From Methanomicrobiales archaeon (lineage in GTDB: Archaea > Halobacteriota > Methanomicrobia > Methanomicrobiales > Methanospirillaceae), in contig JANXYM010000001.1 of the NCBI GenBank assembly GCA_025350045.1, forward strand, positions 1 to 60,650: a stretch of 60,650 nucleotides of DNA, read 5' to 3'. The translations under genes and the position numbers were made by a program. Positions 25,940 to 34,327 of the stretch are shown in pieces. The stretch's first letter is position 1. Every line of letters begins with the position of its first letter. The notes under the pieces are model-generated. The model saw nothing but the letters and a program-made list of their open reading frames with translations, searched no databases and was not told the DNA's origin.

Positions 25940-27316
25940 ATGGTTGATCAACGGGAAAAGAAGCTCATCCTTCTTGTCGCATCGCTTGCCTCATTTCTCG
26001 TTCCCTATACCGGATCTTCCATCACCGTTGCACTCCCGGTCATGGCCTCCCAGTTCAATGCCGATGCCGTCACGCTCGGGTGGATCACCTCGGCCTATAT
26101 CGTGTCAGCAGCCCTCTTCATCGTCCCGTTCGGCCGGCTCGCTGATATCTGCGGGCGCAAAAAGATTTTTTTGCTGGGTGTCCTGATCTTTTCAGTCGCA
26201 TCTCTTGCCTCCGCTCTGGCTCCCTCGGCCGGCATCCTGATCGCTGCCCGGTTCATCCAGGGAATCGGCGGAGCCATGATCTTTGCCACGTCAGTTGCCA
26301 TCGTTACGCAGGTCTACGGTCCGGGCGAGCGGGGACGGGCGCTGGGCATTACTATTGCCGCGGTCTATGCCGGTCTCTCCATAGGCCCGTTCCTGGGCGG
26401 CATACTTACCGATCGTTTTGGCTGGCCGGCAATTTTTTTAATCAACGTGCCGATCGGGCTTCTCACCATTGCCTTAACCCTGAAGGGAATAAAGCATGAA
26501 TGGGCTGACGCTGCGGGCGAACAGTTTGATCTTGCCGGTGCCCTGGTGTACGGGATCATGCTCTTTTCCGGGATCTTCGGCATGCTCCTGTTGCCGGATC
26601 CGTATGCCCTGGTATGGCTGTTTGTTGCCATCTGCACAGCCGGCATCTTTGTCTGGTGGGAGAAGCGGTGCGCCAGTCCCCTGTTCAATCTGAAGATATT
26701 CTCGGGCAACCGGACGTTTGTCTTCTCCAATATTGCAGCGATGATCAACTACGGAGCAACCTTTGCCGTCGCGGTCCTCCTCTCCTTATACCTCCAGTAC
26801 ATCCAGGGATTCTCTGCAGAAACTGCCGGGTTCATCCTGGTTGCCCAGCCGGTGGTCCAGACCCTCTTCTCACCCGTTGCCGGAAAACTATCGGATCGTA
26901 TCGAGCCCCGCATCGTTGCTACGGCAGGCATGGCACTTACCACGATCGGGCTCTCGTTTTTCATATTCTTAACGCCGGCAACCCCGCTGTATGCAATCGT
27001 GATTGCCTTAATGGTGCTTGGTTTTGGGTACGCTCTCTTCTCTTCGCCCAATACGAATGCGATCATGAGTTCGGTTGACCCGCGGTATCTGGGGATTGCA
27101 TCCGGGATGAATGCCACCATGCGATCGCTCGGGCAGGTGCTCTCGATGGCAATTGCCATGTTCTGTTTCTCCCTGTTTATCGGGAATGTCACCATCACGC
27201 CGGCTGTCTTCCCTGCCCTGATGACCAGCGTGACGATCTCCTTTCTGGCCTTCACCTGCCTGTGCATTGCAGGAGTCGGGACCTCGTACGTGCGGGGAAC
27301 GATCCACGACTCGTAA
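25940..27316 (+). CDS. MFS transporter, DHA2 (EmrB/QacA-like) family
   Basis: A 458-residue membrane protein with about 14 hydrophobic helices. It has the MFS motif A-like PFGRLADICGRKKIFLLGVL after helix two, the antiporter motif C-like GLSIGPFLGGILTDRFGWPA in helix five and the drug/H+ antiporter start SSITVALPVMASQFN. It probably exports drugs or small organics using the proton or sodium gradient. Substrate unknown. Expressed singly from its own AT-rich leader. Confidence 0.92.
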   Translation: MVDQREKKLILLVASLASFLVPYTGSSITVALPVMASQFNADAVTLGWITSAYIVSAALFIVPFGRLADICGRKKIFLLGVLIFSVASLASALAPSAGILIAARFIQGIGGAMIFATSVAIVTQVYGPGERGRALGITIAAVYAGLSIGPFLGGILTDRFGWPAIFLINVPIGLLTIALTLKGIKHEWADAAGEQFDLAGALVYGIMLFSGIFGMLLLPDPYALVWLFVAICTAGIFVWWEKRCASPLFNLKIFSGNRTFVFSNIAAMINYGATFAVAVLLSLYLQYIQGFSAETAGFILVAQPVVQTLFSPVAGKLSDRIEPRIVATAGMALTTIGLSFFIFLTPATPLYAIVIALMVLGFGYALFSSPNTNAIMSSVDPRYLGIASGMNATMRSLGQVLSMAIAMFCFSLFIGNVTITPAVFPALMTSVTISFLAFTCLCIAGVGTSYVRGTIHDS

Positions 27317-27427
27317 TGTTTTTACTGTTTTCCTGTCATCCGGACGAATGAGTGGGTAGCCGTAGTTTGAAAAATGGGAGATGCATCCCTACCTTTCAAC
27401 AGGTTCCGATAAAAAAAGAACTATGGT

Positions 27428-27712
27428 TCAGTGCACGTGATGGTTCGTGACCCGCTTGCGCAGCGCTTCGGTGTAATGGTGACGGAGCTCGTCAGTTTCT
27501 TCGGGTGAGAAATCTTTCTTCTTATTGGCGTGCAGGTGCTTTTGCATCTGTTTTACGATATGCTCGGCTTCGTGGAAATCGTGAACCTCAAGATAGGGGG
27601 GTGCCTTTACTACTTCCTGTGCATGCCCGCACTGCGGGCAGAGTTTCCATTTCTGGAAATGATCCACGTACGTAAAGGTACTGCAGGACGGGCACCGGAT
27701 AATGAGGTACAT
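27428..27712 (-). CDS. small zinc-ribbon protein (DUF1922-like)
   Basis: A 94-residue protein. The N-terminal ribbon CPSCSTFTYVDHFQKWKLCP with CGH completes a four-Cys zinc site. A charged helical tail follows (EAEHIVKQMQKHLHANKKKD) and the end is His-rich (NHHVH). This resembles the archaeal DUF1922 family, of unknown role, possibly nucleic-acid binding. Confidence 0.75.
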   Translation of the reverse strand: MYLIIRCPSCSTFTYVDHFQKWKLCPQCGHAQEVVKAPPYLEVHDFHEAEHIVKQMQKHLHANKKKDFSPEETDELRHHYTEALRKRVTNHHVH

Positions 27713-28224
27713 GGTAATCAGGTGATGTGCGTTATCCTCTTAAAAATATATCGGTGGTTTTTTGGTAGAGATCGGGTGATAATTCACTTTTGAAAATCTC
27801 CCCCTGGCAGTGAAGCGGATTATTTTTGCACAAAATACCCGGGAGCGAACGGATTTTCCCTGATTGCATTGCACCTGCGATGTTTCCCACCCCTTATGGG
27901 GTCGCTCGGCCGCCTCGTCGGGGCCTCGCTGGGCAGGGCGGTTAATCCTACTCCATAGATCGTGAAGGTTGGAGAAGGCCAGGATTCAACAAAAAACCTC
28001 AACACCCTTAACCGTTTGAACCGCCGCGGGGGCGCCCCGTCGGGGGCGGCGGGGCTCATCATATTTGGGGGGTATGGGGGCATCAGCCCCCATCAGTGAA
28101 ATGATACAAATATCCGGGTTATCCTTTTTTTTATTGAATCTCGCCCAACCAGGTTCTTTCAAAAACTTCCCGGGACACGAAACGAAACTCCTATATCATC
28201 AGATCATCTGATAGAGATGTTACT
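27713..28224. other. 512-nt intergenic region with dispersed repeat
   Basis: No gene is seen. Contains dispersed repeat copy B (28019-28095) and a GC-rich stretch at about 27895-27945 with CGGCCGCCTCGTCGGGGCC and GGGCGGTTAAT that could be a decayed relative. AT-rich promoter sequence precedes cofE. Confidence 0.55.
28019..28095 (+). repeat. dispersed two-hairpin repeat, copy B
   Basis: First part AACCGCCGCGGGGGCGCCCC, GTCGGGGGCGGCGGGGCTCA; second hairpin ATGGGGGCATCAGCCCCCAT, a perfect 8-bp stem with a 4-nt loop. Confidence 0.8.
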
Positions 28225-28977
28225 ATGGAAAATATTCAGGTCATGGGTGTGCAGGATCTCCCGCTCATCCATGCGGGCGACGATATTGCTGCGATGATCT
28301 GCAAAAATGTGCCTTTGCAGGAGGGAGATATCCTCTGCATTGCGTCCACCATCTATTCAAAGGCAAAAGGCTACACGAAAAAACTTTCAGCCATCACTCC
28401 TTCCGAGCGGGCCGTCCGCCTCGGGAAGATGAATGGCGAAGACCCGCGATTTGTCCAGGCGGTCCTCGATGCCTCGACCGATATCATCATGGAGCACCCC
28501 TTCATCTTATCCGAGATGGCATGCGGTCATATCGGGGTCCGGGCGGGTGTTGACCAGAGTAATATCGAAGATGGCATGGTGATCTTCCTGCCGCCCGATC
28601 CCATGAAGTCTGCCTCCGGGCTGCGGGATGAGATAAAAAAGTGCAGCGGTCACGATGTCGGCATCATCATCACCGACACCTGTGGTCGTTCCTTCCGTCG
28701 CGGCCAGACCGGTCATGCGATCGGGTGGAGTGGTTTTACTGCCATCCGGGATTTCCGTGGGGATACCGACCTGTTCGGCCACGTGCTCAAGATCACCGAG
28801 GAGGCAGTTGCCGATGAGATAGCCGGTTTTGCCAACTTCGTGATGGGCGAGAGCAACAATGGTGTCCCGGCCGTGGTCTTCCGCAACTGCCCGAAATGGA
28901 CAGGTCATGACAACCTGTACTTCAGGAATGATGAGGATATCTTCAAAAAAGTGTTGAAAAAGGAATGTTATCAGTAA
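28225..28977 (+). CDS. cofE: coenzyme F420-0:L-glutamate ligase
   Basis: A 250-residue enzyme that adds gamma-linked glutamates to F420-0 using GTP, finishing the hydride carrier of methanogenesis. CofE signatures: EGDILCIASTIYSKAKGYTK, AGVDQSNIEDG, IIITDTCGRSFRRGQTGHAI, GWSGFTAIRDFRGD and a GESNNGVPAVVFR tail. Its last codons overlap the 3' end of the convergent Sec61-beta gene by 7 nt. Confidence 0.96.
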   Translation: MENIQVMGVQDLPLIHAGDDIAAMICKNVPLQEGDILCIASTIYSKAKGYTKKLSAITPSERAVRLGKMNGEDPRFVQAVLDASTDIIMEHPFILSEMACGHIGVRAGVDQSNIEDGMVIFLPPDPMKSASGLRDEIKKCSGHDVGIIITDTCGRSFRRGQTGHAIGWSGFTAIRDFRGDTDLFGHVLKITEEAVADEIAGFANFVMGESNNGVPAVVFRNCPKWTGHDNLYFRNDEDIFKKVLKKECYQ

Positions 28978-29129
28978 ATATAGTTCAATACCATGATGAT
29001 GATACCAATCCCTGCTGCAACTCCCATCACAACGAGAGGATCGATATGAATTGCCCGCCGGTCTTCGCTCTCATAATAATTGACGAGACCTGCTGATGAT
29101 AATAATCTTCCACCTTGCTTCTTTGCCAT
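28971..29129 (-). CDS. secG: preprotein translocase subunit Sec61-beta (SecG)
   Basis: A 52-residue tail-anchored protein. It reads MAKKQGGRLLSSAGLVNYYE, then RRAIHIDPLVVMGVAAGIGI and a hydrophobic end. The basic start, the SSAGLVNYYE segment and the IDP before a single C-terminal helix are diagnostic of archaeal Sec61-beta. It joins SecY and SecE in the protein-conducting channel. A TATA box (CTTTATATATCC on the gene strand) ends only about 21 nt before the ATG, so the mRNA is probably leaderless. Overlaps cofE tail to tail. Confidence 0.93.
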   Translation of the reverse strand: MAKKQGGRLLSSAGLVNYYESEDRRAIHIDPLVVMGVAAGIGIIIMVLNYIY

Positions 29130-29130
29130 G

Positions 29131-29162
29131 CAAATATATTTGATTTTTGGATATATAAAGAA
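29131..29162. promoter_or_regulatory. overlapping divergent promoters (secG / amidohydrolase)
   Basis: CAAATATATTTG at 29131-29142 fits a TATA box for the rightward amidohydrolase, and ATATATAAAG at 29151-29160 reads as CTTTATATAT on the other strand for secG. The start codons are only 45 nt apart, so both messages have little or no leader. Confidence 0.6.
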
Positions 29163-29174
29163 GAGTCACGCCGT

Positions 29175-30215
29175 ATGAAAAAGACCCTGCACCAGTGCTC
29201 CGGACAAGCCCTCCTTGGCGACGAGCTCACGCTCACACCCGTCGATATCATCATAGAAAACGGTCGCATTACGGCAATTGAGGAGAATCCCCGGGCGCCA
29301 CCGTGCTGGATCTGCCCGGCCCTGTTCAATGCCCATACGCACCTTGGCGATACGATTGCCATGGATTGCGGCGTAACCGGTGATCTCGCCGCTCTTGTCA
29401 CCCCTCCGCACGGGCTGAAGCACCGGCTGCTTGCCGCAGCCTCCCGGGAAGACCTTGTCGCGGGTATGCGGGGAAGTATAGAGGGAATGATCGCCGGGGG
29501 CGTTGCCGGGTGTGCTGACTTCCGGGAGGGTGGGCCGGAAGGGGTTACTGCTTTAAAGGAAGCCGCAGACGGACTCTCCTTCACGCCGGTCATCTTTGGC
29601 CGCGAGGGCGGGGAGTACATAACAGACGGGCTCGGCATCAGCAGTGCCCGGGATGTAAAGGACACCGAACGCCTTGTTGCAGAGGCAAGACGCAGGGGAA
29701 AGAAGATTGCCTTTCATGCGGGTGAGCGGGATGCAAAAGATGTGGATGCAGCCCTTGCCTACGAACCCGACCTCATCATCCATGCCACCCATGCGACAAA
29801 AAAACAGCTCCGGTATTGTGCCGACATGGCGATCCCCATTGCTGTCTGCCCCCGGTCCAACTGGATTCTGGGAGTGACAGCATCCGCTCAGAACCCCCCC
29901 CTGCGGCTCATGCACGAACTCGGGTGCACACTTCTCCTCGGAACAGATAATGTCATGTTTGTGCCGCCGGATATGTTCTCTGAGATGGCCTTTGTCTCAA
30001 CGGTCTATGGTCTGGAGCCCGGAACCCTGCTGCGTGCAGCAATACGGGGATCAGAACTCTCCGGGGAATCCTTCTTTATCCGCAAAGGTGCGCAGGCCAA
30101 CTTTTTCACGATCGATCCTTCCTTGTCTGCACTCCGGTTCAGCCGCGATCCGGTCGCCAGCATCACAAAAAGAGTATCCAGCGGCACTATTGTCCATAAT
30201 ATTTTTAATTCGTAG
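29175..30215 (+). CDS. amidohydrolase (metal-dependent, TRZ/ATZ-like)
   Basis: A 346-residue amidohydrolase-superfamily enzyme. Metal-site elements are FNAHTHLGD early on, KIAFHAGER in the middle, IIHATHAT (second His) and LLLGTDNVMF (Asp). This set matches the cytosine/guanine deaminase and TRZ/ATZ-like group that hydrolyses C-N bonds in nucleobase-like compounds; the substrate is not evident. The ATG at MKKTLHQCSG was preferred; upstream in-frame codons overlap the promoter. Confidence 0.85.
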   Translation: MKKTLHQCSGQALLGDELTLTPVDIIIENGRITAIEENPRAPPCWICPALFNAHTHLGDTIAMDCGVTGDLAALVTPPHGLKHRLLAAASREDLVAGMRGSIEGMIAGGVAGCADFREGGPEGVTALKEAADGLSFTPVIFGREGGEYITDGLGISSARDVKDTERLVAEARRRGKKIAFHAGERDAKDVDAALAYEPDLIIHATHATKKQLRYCADMAIPIAVCPRSNWILGVTASAQNPPLRLMHELGCTLLLGTDNVMFVPPDMFSEMAFVSTVYGLEPGTLLRAAIRGSELSGESFFIRKGAQANFFTIDPSLSALRFSRDPVASITKRVSSGTIVHNIFNS

Positions 30216-30254
30216 ACCCAAATAAAAAGGGAATGTTTATTTTGGGTGATTCCG

Positions 30255-30683
30255 GTGTTTACTAACATACTCGTTGCAATTGATGGCTCTGGAGTGAGCG
30301 ATCGGGCATTGACCCGGGCTGTTGATGAGGCACGGATCTGGAATGCGAAGATCCATGCAGTCTATGTGGTGGAGACGGGGCTTTTTTCCTCCCTTCCTAC
30401 TGATAATACCGTAGAGATCATGTACCGGGTCCTGGAAAAAGAAGGACAGGATAAACTTGCACAGGCAAAGGCATTTGCCGCAACCCATGGTCTTGCTCTC
30501 ACAACCCACATGAAACAGGGTCATGCCGGCAGCGAGATTATTACCCTTGCAGAACGGGAAAAAGTTGACCTGATCATTGTCGGTTCGCACGGTAAGAGCA
30601 ATGCCGACAGGCTGCTTATCGGCAGTGTCAGTACCTTCGTTGTCGCCCACAGCAAAACCGCAACCCTGGTGGTGAGATCATAA
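30255..30683 (+). CDS. universal stress protein (UspA family)
   Basis: A 142-residue protein with NILVAIDGSGVSDRALTRAV at the start and the ATP-binding G-x2-G-x9-G(S/T) pattern in IIVGSHGKSNADRLLIGSVS. It probably binds ATP or acts as a stress-related regulator. The GTG at FTNILVA follows GGTGAT by four bases, better than an upstream in-frame GTG that overlaps this box. A CBS-domain gene follows at once, as often seen for USP/CBS pairs. Confidence 0.9.
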   Translation: MFTNILVAIDGSGVSDRALTRAVDEARIWNAKIHAVYVVETGLFSSLPTDNTVEIMYRVLEKEGQDKLAQAKAFAATHGLALTTHMKQGHAGSEIITLAEREKVDLIIVGSHGKSNADRLLIGSVSTFVVAHSKTATLVVRS

Positions 30684-30706
30684 CCGAAAAAATTGTCAAA
30701 GATTAC

Positions 30707-31537
30707 ATGACCTCAGAAGTCGTCCATGTTGAGATACCGGGCAACCGTGATGATGTATTAAAAATCTTAAAGCGCACGGGCATCTCCGGTGTACCGGTCG
30801 TCAAGAACAAGAAGATAGTCGGCATCATCACCAGAAAGGATCTCTTAAGGAAGCCAGAGGAGACCCAGCTCGGTCTTCTCATGACAGCAAAACCCATCAG
30901 CATCGCACCCGATGCCGATATCCGGGAGGCAGCCCGTCTCCTGGTCAACAACCATATACGAAGATTACCGGTAGTTGAGGATGGACACCTGCTCGGCCTT
31001 CTTTCGGTCTCCGATCTTATTCATGCCCTCGCCCAGATGAAGATAAAAGAGGAGATTAAGACAACCTATACCAGCAATACCTTTGCGCTCTGGGAAGAGA
31101 CACCGCTTCCGGTAGTGGGAAGGGTTATGGAGATCTCCGGCGTGGATGCAATACCCATCCTTGACGAAGAAAATGTACTCAAGGGCATCATATCCGAGCG
31201 CGATCTCATAAGGAATTCCACTATTGAGGATTCCGTGGGTGTGAGTGACTTTTCTAACGGCACGGATGATGATGAGTGGACCTGGGAGAGTATCCGGGAT
31301 AACCACACGATCAGTTTCGGCATATCAAAAGTCCAGCTGCCCAACCGTCCCGTCAAACTGGCGATGGTAAAAAATGTGGTTGCCGTTCCCTACAATGCCG
31401 AAGTCAGCGAATGTGCCTTAAAGATGCGCAGGGCACGGGTTGACCAGCTGCCGGTCATCAATGGTGACAAGCGCCTTGTTGCCATGCTCTACGACCGCGA
31501 ACTTATCCGGGCCATCTGCATGGAAGGGTCGGAATAA
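30707..31537 (+). CDS. protein with four CBS domains
   Basis: A 276-residue protein built from two CBS pairs: GVPVVKNKKIVGIITRKDLL, RRLPVVEDGHLLGLLSVSDL, DAIPILDEENVLKGIISERD and DQLPVINGDKRLVAMLYDRE. CBS pairs bind adenosyl ligands (AMP, ATP, SAM) and act as sensors. No output domain is visible, so it may regulate a partner. The first ATG is given as start, but the reading frame upstream (ITEKIVKDY) completes the normal first CBS motif; a non-standard start nearer 30680, just after the UspA gene, is possible. Confidence 0.85.
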   Translation: MTSEVVHVEIPGNRDDVLKILKRTGISGVPVVKNKKIVGIITRKDLLRKPEETQLGLLMTAKPISIAPDADIREAARLLVNNHIRRLPVVEDGHLLGLLSVSDLIHALAQMKIKEEIKTTYTSNTFALWEETPLPVVGRVMEISGVDAIPILDEENVLKGIISERDLIRNSTIEDSVGVSDFSNGTDDDEWTWESIRDNHTISFGISKVQLPNRPVKLAMVKNVVAVPYNAEVSECALKMRRARVDQLPVINGDKRLVAMLYDRELIRAICMEGSE

Positions 31538-31640
31538 CATCTTTCCTGCCGCATTCCTGCGGGAAAAATCAATTACCTTACCATCAATGAAATTTTTTAT
31601 CAATTCAGTACCGGAAAACCTCCGCGTCACTGTACCGTTA

Positions 31641-31655
31641 GAAACCTTTAAATTT
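31641..31655 (+). promoter_or_regulatory. TATA box of the psmB-fttA operon
   Basis: GAAACCTTTAAATTT resembles an archaeal BRE plus TATA box; a start near 31675 would give a leader of about 50 nt, with GGGGTG 8 nt before the psmB ATG. Confidence 0.5.
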
Positions 31656-31727
31656 CCAAATATCATCTAATACCTTACAGCGCTTTTAGTAAGAATTTTA
31701 GCGTTCATTTGTTTTTGGGGTGTTACT

Positions 31728-32369
31728 ATGCCTGAACAGTTACAGGAGTCCATGAAGGGAACAACGACCCTCGGCATCGTTTTTAAAGATGGCGTGATCC
31801 TTGCGACCGAGAAGCGTGCGACCATGGGCTACATGATCGCAAGCAAGAAAGCGAAAAAAGTGTACAAGGTGGCAGACCGGATCGGCCTGACCACTGCAGG
31901 TGGCGTAGGGGATGCCCAGCAGCTTGCGCGAATCCTTACGGTGGAGTGCAATCTCTACCAGATTCGCAGGTCCCGTTCCATCACGGTCGGTGCTTCAGCT
32001 ACCCTGCTCTCGAATCATCTGAACCAGAACCGGTCCTTCCCGTATTACGTCCAGCTGCTTGTTGGAGGTATTGACGAGACCGGGCCCAGTGTCTACTCGG
32101 TGGATGCAATGGGTGGCGCAACCAAGGAAGAGGAGATAGTTGCCACCGGCTCCGGTTCACCTATGGCATACGGTGTGCTGGAAGACCGGTACCACAAGGA
32201 TATGAATGAGGCTGAAGCGATTGATCTCGCTGTGCGTGCCCTGAAATCTGCCATGAAACGCGATGCCGGATCCGGAGAAGGTATCCATGTCGTAGTCATC
32301 ACAAAAGACAGGTACGAGGAAATGGGAGAAGACGCACTTTCAAAATATCTTGTAAAATCTCCTGCATAA
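31728..32369 (+). CDS. psmB: proteasome beta subunit
   Basis: A 213-residue precursor. An 11-residue propeptide ending in Gly precedes the catalytic Thr12 (KGTTTLGIVFKDGVILATEK). Lys in TEKRATMGYM, the TTAGGVGDAQQLARIL segment, and the ATGSGSPMAYGVLEDRY active-site loop are all present. Forms the central proteolytic rings of the archaeal 20S proteasome. It lies directly before fttA (25-nt gap), a pairing kept in many euryarchaea. Confidence 0.97.
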   Translation: MPEQLQESMKGTTTLGIVFKDGVILATEKRATMGYMIASKKAKKVYKVADRIGLTTAGGVGDAQQLARILTVECNLYQIRRSRSITVGASATLLSNHLNQNRSFPYYVQLLVGGIDETGPSVYSVDAMGGATKEEEIVATGSGSPMAYGVLEDRYHKDMNEAEAIDLAVRALKSAMKRDAGSGEGIHVVVITKDRYEEMGEDALSKYLVKSPA

Positions 32370-32394
32370 AACTTTTTTTAAGGACGTTCATTGT

Positions 32395-34314
32395 ATGATA
32401 ATTGAAGAGCGGCTCAAAGAGCTTAAAGACAAGATCAATGAAAAGGTGCCCCATGGCATCACGGTGACGCAGGTTGAATTCGAAGGACCCGAGCTCGTCA
32501 TCTATACCGATGATCCGAAGCGGTTTGCGGATGAGGCAGACTTAATCAAGATCCTGGCCCGGGATTTACGCAAGCGGATTGTGGTACGACCGACCATATT
32601 AGAAGACCCTGAAAAAGCGTACAATGACATCAAAGCCGTTGTCCCGGAGTCTGCGGGTATCACCGATATCTTTTTTGATCCCGATACCGGGGAAGTATTG
32701 ATCGAGGCAGAGAAACCCGGCGTGGTCATTGGCAAGAACGGCACCACACTGCGGGATATCACCCGTCATATCGGCTGGACGCCCAAGGTCGTGCGGACCC
32801 CCCCCATCGAGAGTTCGACCGTAAAACAGATCCGGCAGTACCTCCGCTCCACCAACGAAGAGAGAAAAGCCTTCCTGCGGACGATCGGGCGCAGGATCCA
32901 TCGCGATCTTCCCGGTAAAGACGATACCAGCAAGGATGCCGCCAAACGGGATCACTGGGCACGCGTGACCATGCTCGGCTGCTGCCGGGAAGTCGGGAGG
33001 GCCGCATTCCTCCTCACCACCCCGCACAGCCGGATCCTGATCGACTGCGGCGAGAAGCCGGACAACCAGGGCGGTACACCGTACCTCTATGTGCCGGAGA
33101 TCCACCCGTTAGCCCAGCTCGATGCGGTTGTCCTCACCCACGCCCATCTCGATCACTGTGCCCTTGTACCCCTCCTCTACAAGTACGGGTACGAAGGCCC
33201 TGTCTATTCAACACCCCCCACACGCGATCTCTCGGCCATGCTCCAGCTGGACTATCTCGATGTAATCCACAAGGAAGACCGGAAGATCCCCTACTCCTCA
33301 AATGAGGTCAAGACCTATATCCGGCACTCGATCACCCTCAATTATGGCAGCGTCACCGACATAGCCCCGGATGTCAAACTCACCTTCCATAATGCCGGCC
33401 ATATCCTTGGCTCTGCGATCGCCCACTTCCATATTGGCGATGGCATGTACAACATCGCCTTTACCGGCGATTTCAATTATGCCAAGAGCCGTCTCTTCAA
33501 TCCGGCCATCAACCAGTTCCCCCGCCTCGAAGCGCTCTTCATGGAGAGCACGTACGGCGGCAGCAACGACTTCCAGCAGCCCCGGACCGATGCCGAAGAA
33601 AAACTGTACGAAACGATCAACACGGTCGTAGAGCGGGGCGGCAAGGTCATCATCCCGGCTTTCTCCGTTGGTCGTTCCCAGGAAGTCATGCTGGCGCTTG
33701 AGGAGGGTATGCGACTTGAGAAGATCCCCAAAGTGAAGATCTATCTCGATGGCATGATCCGTGAGGCAACGGCGATTCACACCTGTTACCCGGAGTATCT
33801 CAACACGGAGCTCCGGAACCAGATCTTCCGCGAAGGCATGAACCCGTTCCTGGCCGAATGCTTCCAGCAGGTGGACTCGCAGGATCTCCGCGAGAAGGTC
33901 ATCAACGGCGATCCCTGCGTGATCATCACCACGAGCGGTATGCTCAACGGTGGCCCGGTCATGGAGTATCTCTTAAACCTTGCACAGGACGAGAAGAATG
34001 CCCTCATCTTCGTCGGGTACCAGGCAGACGGAACCTACGGCCGCCGCATCCAGAAAGGGTGGCGTGAAGTCCCGATGGGACGCAAAGGCACCATCACCAT
34101 CAACCTGGAGATTGTCACGGTTGACGGGTTCTCGGGTCACTCGGACCGGCGACAGCTGATGAATTACATAGGCCAGATTCAGCCCCGACCCGAAAAGATC
34201 TTCTGCATCCATGGCGATGAGAACAACACGATCGACTTAGCGAGTTCCATCTACAAGCGGTACCATATCGAGACGCACTCACCCATGAACCTCGAGACAT
34301 ACCGCCTGGTCTGA
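32395..34314 (+). CDS. fttA: aCPSF1/FttA: KH-domain beta-CASP ribonuclease and transcription termination factor
   Basis: A 639-residue protein. Residues 1-140 hold two KH-like RNA-binding domains (VVIGKNGTTLRDITRHIGW). The metallo-beta-lactamase part has LTHAHLDHCALVPLLYKYG (HxHxDH) and AGHILGSAIAHFHIG, TGDFNYAKSRLF. The beta-CASP part ends with the conserved GFSGHSDRRQL His and the C-terminal CIHGDENN. In archaea this enzyme cleaves nascent RNA at U-rich 3' ends and releases RNA polymerase. Normal length, follows psmB. Many genes in this window end in U-tracts, which are its known signal. Confidence 0.97.
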   Translation: MIIEERLKELKDKINEKVPHGITVTQVEFEGPELVIYTDDPKRFADEADLIKILARDLRKRIVVRPTILEDPEKAYNDIKAVVPESAGITDIFFDPDTGEVLIEAEKPGVVIGKNGTTLRDITRHIGWTPKVVRTPPIESSTVKQIRQYLRSTNEERKAFLRTIGRRIHRDLPGKDDTSKDAAKRDHWARVTMLGCCREVGRAAFLLTTPHSRILIDCGEKPDNQGGTPYLYVPEIHPLAQLDAVVLTHAHLDHCALVPLLYKYGYEGPVYSTPPTRDLSAMLQLDYLDVIHKEDRKIPYSSNEVKTYIRHSITLNYGSVTDIAPDVKLTFHNAGHILGSAIAHFHIGDGMYNIAFTGDFNYAKSRLFNPAINQFPRLEALFMESTYGGSNDFQQPRTDAEEKLYETINTVVERGGKVIIPAFSVGRSQEVMLALEEGMRLEKIPKVKIYLDGMIREATAIHTCYPEYLNTELRNQIFREGMNPFLAECFQQVDSQDLREKVINGDPCVIITTSGMLNGGPVMEYLLNLAQDEKNALIFVGYQADGTYGRRIQKGWREVPMGRKGTITINLEIVTVDGFSGHSDRRQLMNYIGQIQPRPEKIFCIHGDENNTIDLASSIYKRYHIETHSPMNLETYRLV

Positions 34315-34327
34315 ATCACCGGTGACC

